Source of the DNA: Lepus europaeus
Lineage: Eukaryota; Chordata; Mammalia; Lagomorpha; Leporidae
DNA length: 64,000 bases
Direction of reading: 5' to 3'
Assembly: GCF_033115175.1 (NCBI RefSeq)
Contig: NC_084844.1
Location: forward strand, 32,149,885-32,213,884
The position numbers were made by a program, and so were the translations under genes. This document shows, in pieces, positions 27,000 to 36,800 of this stretch. The stretch's first letter is position 1. Each line of letters opens with the position of its first letter. The notes under the pieces were generated by a model that made no database searches, was not told where the DNA came from, and was given only the letters and a program-made list of their open reading frames with translations.

Positions 27000-29650
27000 A
27001 AAATCTTAGAAAAGCATTGACGTGACTGCAGGGGGAAAGGCTGTGGATGGGAAACCCCACTAGCTCCCTAGGTGGTCTGATCCACCTTAGGACACTTCCT
27101 CACTGTGATCACGTTTATGCGATGACTACATAGATGAAGGCCCATAGAGGAGAAGGAACAGAGGTGGTGGTTGAGGAGAGCAGGGAGAGGCCTCTCGTGG
27201 CTTTAAAGCCACCAGGGGAGGACAACCGTCTCCTTGGCGACCACTTATCTGGGACAAAGGTCATGGAACGCAAACAGGGATCAGCACAGCCTGGGGATGA
27301 AAATGTCTTATCTGTGGCTCCCAGCACAAACAGCAAGCCAGGGATGGGAGCTGGAGGGGCGGGGAATGCAGTCAGCAGAAAGTGAATGGCAGAAGTTTGA
27401 GTGCATCTGCATAGAGAGGGAGCAGGCGGGACTCCCAGGTCAGGAGGGCTCAGGTGCAGGGACTCTGTGTGCGAGGAGTCTAGGAAGGGAGTGGTGGCAA
27501 CACCCGTATGCCTTAGTTGAGAACAGAAAATGGCCTTGTAGCTACCATGCTTTGCCCCAGCCTCCAGGGCAGTTCCACCTGAATTTCCCTGGGGGCAGGC
27601 ATTTGGCACAGTGGTTAAGACACTCCTTGGGATGCTTGTATGCCACACTGGAGTGCCTGGTGGGAAGTCCTGGCTCTGCTGGAGCTGGCTGGAGGCAGTG
27701 GCTCGAATGGAGAGGCACAGACCTAGCTGGATGGGGGACCGGAATCTGAGCATTAAGGATGCTGTTCTATCCTATGCAGAGCTCAACACCATCCCAGGGT
27801 TCAAGGCCAGCACACACGCATCAGCACAGGGACCCCATTTCATTCTTCATTCATTCATTCATTCATTCCGGAACCAAGCCCCAGAACAGTGCCTCAAATG
27901 CAGATGCTAGCTCCCATCAGGACCCAGAGCTCTCGAGCCGCCCTCCCTGGCTGAACTCCCTGCATCCAGGGAGTGGTACAGCCAGCCCTGAAAGATTCCA
28001 GTCACCAGAATCCCCAGCTCATTCACTTCTCCAGTAAAGAACAGTATTGTCCCCGGGGGGTTCATATAGGGGACTTTCAGATCCGGAGCAGAAAATAACT
28101 ACCACCTGTGTGTAGCTCCCGGCTGCATGTCCTATGTCCTAAGGCACGTATCACCCTGCTTCTTGTCGAGAAACTGCTTCTGCCGACAACCAGAGCATGA
28201 AACTGAAGGAATGTACAAGCCTTGGAGCCCTACACCAGAGCATTGAGCTCCTTCCTGAATTTCAAACACCCCACTCCTGTTTCCTTGTACCCTTCTGTAG
28301 ACCCCAAACACCCCCCTTCAACACAGCAGCTCTCAAGACCCAGAGGTCTGCGACCCTCTCATCTGCCGAGGTAAAATGTTCTCTTCTCTTTACCCCCAAA
28401 TCCAGTCCTCATTATATTGCTGGGGCACCAGCTTTTGGTGACAATTCCAAATTCCCCCTCCAAGAGCTTCTTTCATGGGATCCCTGCCATCACTCTCAGA
28501 TCTGTTTCTTTAGAGCCTTTCTATATTTTACATATGGGATTGCCCCTACACACTACAGTGCAGGTAGGTGGTCACTCCCAGGTTAACAGCAGTTGGGGTT
28601 CCATCTGTCATTGATGATGCTATAGCATTTCAAGATCTCCTGGGAACAGGTGAGAAAATGCCTGGAAGGGCAGTACTAGTCAGTGCCTCCCTCCCACAGA
28701 CCCCAGGGGACTTAGAAATCAGCTCCCCCCCTCCCCGCCCCCTGCATGTACACACATACACACACTCAGCTTGGCTTTCCTAAGAAGTCACAAGGGACCG
28801 TCCTGAACATTTCGTAAAAGTGTGTCCCACGACACTAACGGGGTGTCTGAACGGCTGGACTATCTGCCACAGACAGCCAGCTTCCCCCATCCTTTTTCAC
28901 TGAATTTAGTTCAGAGATCAAAGTAGGGACAGCAAAAACAGGTCTTATTAAAGTATGTTCCAAGAAACAGAGAGAGCCAGCGACACCTTTTCTTCCCTGT
29001 CTGGGGCTTTTATTTCTAATGTATGAGGGGCTGGTGATGTGGCTGGGATGCTCTTGACTGGCATCGGTGACCAACATCCAGAAGCTGCCTCTCCTTGGGC
29101 TCTCTGTACAGGTGGCTACGAACTGAGCTTTTCCAGTCCAGCTGGGCTCCCATTTCATCAGGGTACTTTAACCACAAGTTAAAATGCAAAGTGGGGAGTG
29201 TCGGGTGGGTTCTGGCCAAGGGCAGGTCCTTGGTTTCAGCCCTGGAGGGAGGTCTTGTGCTCTCCCCCATCACTCGTGTCTAATTATCTGCCTGACAGTG
29301 ACCATGAGGAGGGAACTGCTGCAGCAGAAGGTGGGGCCCAGAGAATAAAACCCCGAAGCTGAACGCTGGGGACCTCCCATGGGAGGGAACACCTCTGTGT
29401 GTGTGCATTCGCGGGGCTCCAGTTCAGAGCAGCAGGCTCAGGCCCACCACCACCCGTTGTGACACCAGTGCTGTGCCACTCACCCTGCAGAGCTAGGTCA
29501 GATGCCACTGGCCAAAGAACAGTCCCCAACGAGACTGCTCTTACTTCAGACGGCCCCTCTGGGGCCCAGGCCAGCTGCCTCTGCTACCAATCCCAGAGGC
29601 ACCGCGCCCTCCCTCAGGTCATCATCTGCTAGGAGTCACAGGACACAGGA
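27000..29650. other. intergenic, 3' of TRIM25
   Basis: Contains a SINE-relative fragment (27590-27700), an (ATTC)n microsatellite at 27847-27868 and otherwise unassigned sequence. A 212-codon reverse frame at 27115-27753 has no conserved domain, start context or splice framework. Confidence 0.45.
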
Positions 29651-29674
29651 CAGCACCGTACTCAGGAGGCCAGT

Positions 29675-29680
29675 TTTATT
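29675..29680 (-). terminator. TRIM25: poly(A) signal of TRIM25
   Basis: AATAAA on the - strand, followed about 25-45 nt later by a GT-rich element (ggtgctgtcctgtgtcctg). It is the best signal downstream of the TRIM25 stop. Confidence 0.65.
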
Positions 29681-30206
29681 CCACAGGACACAAAAGTCTG
29701 GAACACAGAGCTTCTGTAGACCCTCGCAGAATCAGGGTCCGCCACCCTTCTAGCATCTCCACGTGTTCACAACAGCAAGCACCACGGAGCCCCCACGTCC
29801 TGGGATTTCACTGTGTAGGCAGGATTGATTGCATTGTTGCCTATGTGACTGAACTCAATCCCCTAGCCCCCTCCCAGAAGCCCTCCCTGGAGGTAGGAGA
29901 GGCTCGAAGCCCCAGCCTCTCATCACAGGTGGCTGGTGTTTCACAAACTCAGGGTATGGTCCAAGGGGCTCATGTTTAACAAAGGAACTCTTAGAGCCCA
30001 GGAAATCCCAAGGACTTAGTCTCCCTCAAGAACGAGGGACAAAGATCAGCCGCGTTCTTTCACAGACCTCAAAGCCACATCTCCTCCAACTCCTACCCTT
30101 GTTCAGACAGGTATAAAATCCACTAAACGGGGCCTGGGTTGTTTTTCTTCCCAATTTTCACTCCAGAAATTTTCAAACATTATGCAAGAGTAGAAAAAAT
30201 ACAAGG

Positions 30207-30535
30207 AGGGGCTAGGGCCATGTCTCACTTGGTTAATCCTCCACATGTGGCACCGGCATCCCATATGGGCGCTGGATTTTAGTCCCGGTTGCTCCTCTTC
30301 CAGTCCAACTCTCCACTGTGGCCTGGGAAGGCAGTGGAGGATGGCCCAAGTGCTTGGGCCCTGCACCTGCATGGGAGACCAGGAGGAAGCACCTGGCTCC
30401 TGGCTTCGGATCGGTGCAGCAACGGCCGTAGTGGCCATTTGGGGGCTGAACCAACGGAAGGAAGACCTTTCTGTCTCTCTGTCTCTCTCTCACTGTCTAA
30501 CTCTGCCTGTCAAATAAAAAAAAGAAAAAACACAA
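30207..30535 (+). mobile_element. C-SINE inside the TRIM25 3'UTR
   Basis: Head ggggctagggccatgtctcac, tail ctctgcctgtcaaataaaaaaaag. It is antisense to TRIM25, so the TRIM25 mRNA would carry its reverse complement. Confidence 0.87.
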
Positions 30536-32895
30536 TGAACCTTTCCTTCCCATCACTGTCCCCTGACCCCCTGCATGTGCCTCACCTACCAGTCTGAGAA
30601 AACTTCGTGGGACGCTCCCCAGGGGGTGCTGCATCCATGGCCTGCGTCACGTGGACCAATCTGCAGCCCAGGGAGTGGCTGGGTGGGGCCCCTGGCCTTC
30701 TGATGCTCACCTGTTGTCCCCAGCATGATGGACAGGTAACACTTTCCACCTGCACTGTGATGCCAGAACGGGTGTCACACACTGCTTGGTTGCACTCAGG
30801 TCTTCTAAGGCCCAGCAGCCAACCTTGGCCCTGTCTCTAACTGTGATTATTTCCGTAAGAAAATCAATTCTAAATAAAATAAGCTCTAGAAATTATAGCT
30901 CAAATACTCCTGCTTCATTAAAATCCATAGTGAGAAGGGAAACGAGGCAAAAGAGAATATATCAGTATTATAGTCACAGATCACAGATCAACTTCAGAGT
31001 AATTATGGCAGGAATCATCGACCAACCAGTCTCGAATCAGACCTGCTATACTGGATCAGTCCCTAGTCCCAGGACAGTATCTTGTGTTTCCAGATATTTC
31101 TGGTACCAGGGTTTTGCCTTATGCTAGGAAGCGTCCACTCCCTGTCGAAATGACGAGAGTGGAACAGTGACTCTCGCGTGACTTACTCTGTGAGATGGGG
31201 ACCCAGGTGGATTCAGTCCTCCAGCTCCAGGAGCCGAGGACCACGCAGAGGCCCTGCGAGGCCGGCCGAGGTAAGGTCTCCCCATTGCAGGCAGAACTTA
31301 CAGCTCCAAAGCATTGTGCCCTGGGCTCAGCTTTGGTCTGCAGAAGGACCCCGGCTTTCCTAATCTGAGCTGCACGCTGGCCAGGGGAGAGTCAGCCCTG
31401 TTGCCTCCGTTTCTCTACGATCAGCCACAGCAGCAGCTGTGGATAAGAGCTCTGGCTTTCTACTCGAAGCCGGGCTGCTACCCAAGCATGAATGGGCCTC
31501 GACAGGGCTTTTGTTTCAGGACATCCATAAGGATGGACCCTTTTCAAACGCAGACAAGGATCAGCAAAGATCTTTTCTTCCAAGAAGCAATAGAAGAAAA
31601 AAACTTTCAGGGCTACGTATCAGCCATTGTAGGGATGTGTTCCCTACAAAGATTCTCTCTTCCAAGGAACTCAAAGTCCTTGTCGGGGAGACGACACAGA
31701 CCAGACGTCTGTCAGGAACACCACGTGCTCTGAGCCCTGGGATTCCAACAAGAGGCTGGAGATGTGTCACATTTTCAAATATCCTCAAGAAAAGATCTGG
31801 GGTGTCTTCTTCCCCAGTGGTGACCTATTTGCATATCCTAAGAAGCCCGACCAGAGCCCTCCTCTTAGGAAAGCCCAGAACTGGACTCATGTCACCAGAG
31901 ATTCAATTTCTCACTTGTCAGGATGGGAACGTGCATCCTGACAATGGCAGGCTCTGAGGAGCTTGAGAAAATTGCAGCAGTCCACTCACTCCTATCCCTT
32001 GACAGATGGGTCATTTTCACCGCACAGAAACTCTGCAGGGAAAACAGCCACCAGTTTGACCCTATTCGGCTCATTCCCTCCCTGGCCCGTGTCTTCCAGA
32101 CCTCTATCCTGCTCAAAGGAGGAAGACAGAAGGGGCCAGGGCCGCAACAGGCCTCTGACTCATGCAAAGGCCAGCGCTGGGTTTGCAGTCTGTCACCAGG
32201 GAGGAGCAGGAATGTTGCTGTTTCCCACGGCGTCTGCAGCGAGGCCCTTTGGGCCACCACAGGCAAGTCACCGCAGTGGCCGTCCTAGTACGGTCCCTGT
32301 GGCAGCCACCCACAGCCTGTCTGCAGCAGCTGGGTGCTAGCCAAGGTGGGATCGACACCAGTCAGTCCAGTATCTACGGTCAGGGGTCGGGGGTTCTACT
32401 GCTTGGGAGAGGCGTCAGTGAGAAGGGGAGACACCGTGCCGAGAGCAAGGCTGCCTGTCCTGTGCTGACCCAGGCCAGGGCCACTCTTACTGGGCAGAGC
32501 GCCTCGCCCTAGGCTACAAGAAGCAAGGCTCAGTGAAGGTTGCAGGGCAGCAGCAAGACGCCTCTTGTAACATTTAGGAGTGGGTCATCTTGACTTTGAA
32601 CCACGAATTCCAGACAGGCCTGACTCAGATCTTAGTTTGAAATCTTCATTCATAAGGTGTTGGTTCAATTGGGCATCTCAAAACCATCAGTGGGGTCCTG
32701 GGAGCAACAGCGTGAGCCATTTTCCAGTGAAGGAAGAGGCTACACTTCTCTGGGCAGCTCTGGTCTGGGAGGAGACCTGCTGTGGACGGTGTCCCTAGAA
32801 CACAGACAATAACCAGGAGACCGGGCACCAACAGGAGCTACAGGGGGTACAGCACATCGGGAATCAACGAGTCTGGAACTGAAACTCTGAACAGT

Positions 32896-32960
32896 CATGA
32901 AAACACGAAGATCTGAACCCTACCCCAGAGATCCAAGAGCCACAGACCAAGGAGCCTGGG
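32896..32960 (-). pseudogene. MIR3614: mir-3614 remnant, 5' arm mostly deleted
   Basis: Reading the - strand, 32922-32900 matches recalled human miR-3614-3p at about 20 of 23 positions. Upstream, CTTGGATCT corresponds to the start of the 5p arm, but the sequence then jumps straight to CTGGGGTAG; about 20 nt holding the rest of the 5p arm and part of the loop are missing. The remaining sequence cannot form the usual long precursor hairpin. Human MIR3614 lies in the TRIM25 3'UTR, the same position. The comparison relies on my memory of the human hairpin. Confidence 0.6.
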
Positions 32961-33064
32961 AAAGAGCCTGCAACAGACACAGACTTCTAAGAAGACAGGG
33001 GCACCATGACTCCTCCCCAGAGCTCGGCCCAGAGCCTGGAGAACAGCAGGAGCAGTAGGAAAGA

Positions 33065-33077
33065 GGTCACCATGCCC
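33065..33077. promoter_or_regulatory. TRIM25: oestrogen response element-like palindrome in TRIM25 3'UTR
   Basis: GGTCACCATGCCC: one perfect GGTCA half-site, a 3-bp spacer and a second half-site with one mismatch from TGACC. TRIM25 was first described as an oestrogen-responsive gene (efp) with an ERE in its 3'UTR, and this lies about 230 nt past the stop. Confidence 0.55.
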
Positions 33078-33306
33078 CAGGGGGTATAGGAGAAAGAAAT
33101 CTCTCTTCACAACACAGGGACCCCCACCTCCTTCCCTGGCCAAATCCCTCCACATCCCACCTCCCCTCCCGCCCCCCAACTCCTCCGGTCCTTCCAGCCT
33201 TGGGGACTCTCTGGAAAGTTCTCTGAGGAGCATCCCCCATGCAGCATTTTCATCTGAGTCCTGGACGCCTCACAGGCAGTCAGCCAGAAGGTCCCCGGGC
33301 TGCCCA

Positions 33307-33830
33307 CTAGAAGCAGATAGAGAGCGTGGCACCCGTGGAGAACACCCAGAAGGCTGGGTACACGGCTTCGGTAAAGTCCACCTTGAACTTATACAACAGG
33401 TGGACCTTCTCGGCAATGGCAAAGAAGATGACAAAGCCGTGGTCACAGTTGAGAAGCACGCCGACCTGCATGGCCTTGGTGGAGGGCAGAGTTTTCTCCA
33501 CGTTGTCATGCCAGGCTGAGATCTTGGTGTTGAACCACTCCACACACCAGGAGGCACTGTTGCGACCAAGCCGGCTGTGGGGGCCCTGCCGTCCCATGCT
33601 GCCGTAGCAGACACCTACCCCACAGAAGTTGTTCTTCTGCAGCTTCACCTCCCAGTAGTGCACCCCTTTCTTGTAGCAGTGCAGGCCCAGCACCTGAGAG
33701 CAGTATGTGAACCGCTGGGGATGTGGCCGGTAGTTCTGAGACTCCTCAGCCACGGAAGCCACGGTATACTTCTCTGACAGAGCCACCTTGTTGTGGGCAG
33801 TGTTGTAGTCCAGGATGACTTTCGTAGAAT
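33307..33830 (-). CDS. TRIM25: TRIM25 exon 9: PRY-SPRY domain and stop
   Basis: 524 bp. It opens [20 protein letters not shown] and contains [37 protein letters not shown] and [12 protein letters not shown], the core of the SPRY fold that binds RIG-I CARDs in human. It ends SICF then TAG (33309-33307). The acceptor is gtctcctcag. Confidence 0.97.
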
Positions 33831-36800
33831 CTGAGGAGACAGCACCCCAAGGAGTCAGTCACAAGGGGCCCAAGGTGCTCAGCTTTAGACCTTTCCCTGA
33901 CTTCTACGATTTATTCGTTCATTTTTATCAGTCCATTCATCTTACCCACTCGTTCATCTATCTGTCCATTCATCCACATGTCCATCTACCTACTATCCAT
34001 CCAACTAATCAATCATCCAATCATTTCACCCACTCATCATCTATCTGTCCATTCATTCACATATCCACCTACCTACCATCCATCCATCCAACCAACCATC
34101 CATCCATTTCAGCTGCCTGTCTACCCATCCATTCATCCATCCCTCCATCACTCATCTGCCCACCCACCCACTCACCCATTCTGTCCAACCAGCCGGTCAT
34201 CTGCCCATCATTCTACCCAAATCTAGTGACTGAGCACCTGATTCCACATAACATGCACAACCATGAACCAGAGACAAGATGCCTGGCCTCATGGAGTGGA
34301 CATTCCAACAAGCAAGGCAAATCCATCAATAACAGCAGCACCGTAAGACCCATCTGTGCTGAATGGTGGGCACACTGCAGTAGGGTCACAGAGACCCATT
34401 CACAACTGATTCCACTTGAGGGGTGGGAGAGTATGGGGACAGGCAGGCCGGGATCTGAACCACACCAAAGAAAGTGAGAAGAACCAGGCAGAGGAGGGAG
34501 AAAAGCTACTGCAACCCATGGTACAGTGAGGGCAGAGCCACGGAGTCACAGGATGGTGGGCACCTGCTGCTGGGTCACGGAGGGTTATGCAGTGGGAAAC
34601 ACAGACACAGGGGTAGGGGAAGAGAAACGGGGAAGGGAGAGAGGCCTGGACTTAACCGGTGGGAGCAAGGAGCCAACCACGATTTGTAAGCACACAAATG
34701 GCCTAAACATGTCCTTGGCTGGGACACTAGCCTGCCCACCCTACCCTTCCTGCCACTTTCAACAAGTTCCAGTGTTGTCCTCACACTCTGCTGCCTCCTG
34801 GGGACTCCCTGTCTCGGCCCCTCCCTTCACAGGCAATACAGAACCCAGGGGAGCCAGGCTGCAGGGCAAGGCAGACAGGGTCAATCTTAGGAACCTGGGA
34901 ACTAGGAGCCCCTGCTGCTGGCTGGCTGGACGCAGTACTTTTCAATGGGGCCCGAGTTTCCCCAGGGGAGAAGTGAATGGGCTGGGAAAATGTTTGCTGA
35001 GGTCCTAAGCTGCTAGACTTCTACTTTCCCTGTTTACGTGGCCCTGCCACGGAGCACCTGAGGCTCTGAACAACTGATGGGGTGGCAGTTCCAGCCTAGC
35101 ACTGGCTCTGGCCTCCCATGGGAGGGGAGCTCATCTTGGCCCTGAAGAAAGAACTCCAACCACTTCCAAATGGGACAGGGAGACGAGTGTGCAAAGGAGC
35201 CCCAGGAGGCAGTGACTGGAGGGGTCATTGGAACCCCGAGGGAGTGTGGTGGCTCTGGGGCTCCGGGGAGAGACTGTGACAAACAGGAGGAACGCCACTG
35301 GGAGGTCAAGGGAGACCAAAGTTTGGGATCAGGGCACAGAGGCCATGGATGAAGAGGCAGGGACAAAGCCTGCAGCAGGACGAGGACTTGACTTGGGGCT
35401 GTCACCTCAGCCACCCTTGGGCAGCCCTGAAGAGCACTGAGGCTGAGTTAGAGCCGGGCTGCGGCCCGGGGCAGGGATTTGGAAAAGCTCCCTGGGGGAG
35501 GGGTGCCAACAAGCATGGGCGTGAGCCGCAAGCTCCCCAACTTCCCTCGCAAGGGGCTGCGGGGCAATGAGCCAAACACCCAGCCTTCTGCGCTGGCCCC
35601 CCGGCCCCTGGCCTCGGAGGACCGGCCCGACAGAATCTGTATTTGTAATGAGTATTTGGGTAAAAGGGAGGTGGGAAACAGAGCTATGGCCAAGAAAGGT
35701 TTGTAGGGTGTGTTTCTGCGAAGAGAGGGAGATGCAAATGTGCCGTGCATAGGCAGGCTCCGCTGGGGGAGGGGAGAAGGGGACAGAGGGAGGGGCCCCA
35801 CGGAGAGTGTGAGATTGTGCAGAGAGCAAGAACGGCAGCTCCAGGGTGGGGGCCTTGGGATGAGTTGAGGAAGGCGGTGAGAGGACAGTGAGTGGTGAAG
35901 GGTGCCCTCTGGGCATCTGAGTGTGCAGCACTGTGTGGGAGGGGACCGGTGGCTGGAAGGCTTTGGAATGGGGGCTGGGCTGGGTGATGGGGGAGGCAAC
36001 AGGACTCCCAGGGCAGGGCTGCTGGCCCTGGGACCACGAATCACCCTCCCGCTCCTGCTCAGCAGTGCATGTCTCAGACTCAAAGAGGGGCCAGCGGGGT
36101 TCAGACAGGCTGGGCAGCAACAGGGAGACCGCAAGGACTGACCATGGACTCACAGCTGCCTAGGGAGGGAGGGGGGGAGGACGGAGGGACATAGAGAGGC
36201 AGGGGATTGGGGAGGGCAGTCACTGACCATGCAGGCCACTGGGACTGGGACAGAGCCAAGGGCCAGGAGCACGTGGACCCACGCCCCTCCCCCACACCAC
36301 TCACACTCCAGGAGCTCGGGTCTGGACTTGTCCAAGAAGGCCTTCAGCTCGGTGGCCTTGACAGCTGCCGAGCTCGCTGCTGAGAGGGCAGCTTTGGCTG
36401 CAGCTGCAGAGGACACAGAGGGCTATGTTCAGGACAAAGTCCAAAGGGATACCCCCTGGCCCCTGGCCCCTGGCCCACAGTCACTCACCCTCTGCGTCAG
36501 CTGGCTTCAAACTCACAAATTGTCCTGGGGCTCCGAAGATGGGAATCTTGGCAGGTGGGCAAGGGGCAGGAGATGGAGGGACAGCGTCAGCTGCTGCAGG
36601 TGAGGGAGGAGACTCATGAGTGGGGGACGTGCCACACAGCAGCCAGGTGGCCTCGACTCCCTTCCAAGCCAACTATCACAAGCCCTGCCACACACACACC
36701 TGCATGGCCAGGGCCACACAGGACTACAGTCATCTGATTGTCCTTACTCAGTTTTGCTTGCCCTCACCTCCAACCTCAGGCCTGCCTGTGTTATAGAACA

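Larger units (their letters stand above)
29655..33306 (-). other. TRIM25: TRIM25 3'UTR
   Basis: About 3.65 kb from the stop codon to the poly(A) signal at 29675-29680, similar to my recollection of the human UTR length. It holds an oestrogen-response-element-like palindrome (33065), a mir-3614 remnant (32896-32960) and one C-SINE (30207-30535). The extent is inferred from the signal. Confidence 0.7.

Noticed and set aside
27115-27753. 212-codon - strand frame between DGKE and TRIM25
   Set aside because: Low-complexity Ser/Pro/Leu composition, no conserved motif, no splice or poly(A) context; human has no known gene at this point that I can match.
33981-34200. CRISPR-like spaced repeats
   Set aside because: The units are short microsatellite blocks without constant-length spacers, in a mammalian intron.
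33815-34477. 220-codon + strand frame rich in His/Pro/Ser/Ile
   Set aside because: It is the translation of the tetranucleotide satellite at 33908-34205.
35407-36153. Two long - strand frames (248 and 228 codons)
   Set aside because: They overlap in different frames inside a GC-rich TRIM25 intron, show no domain, and TRIM25 exons already join in phase without them.
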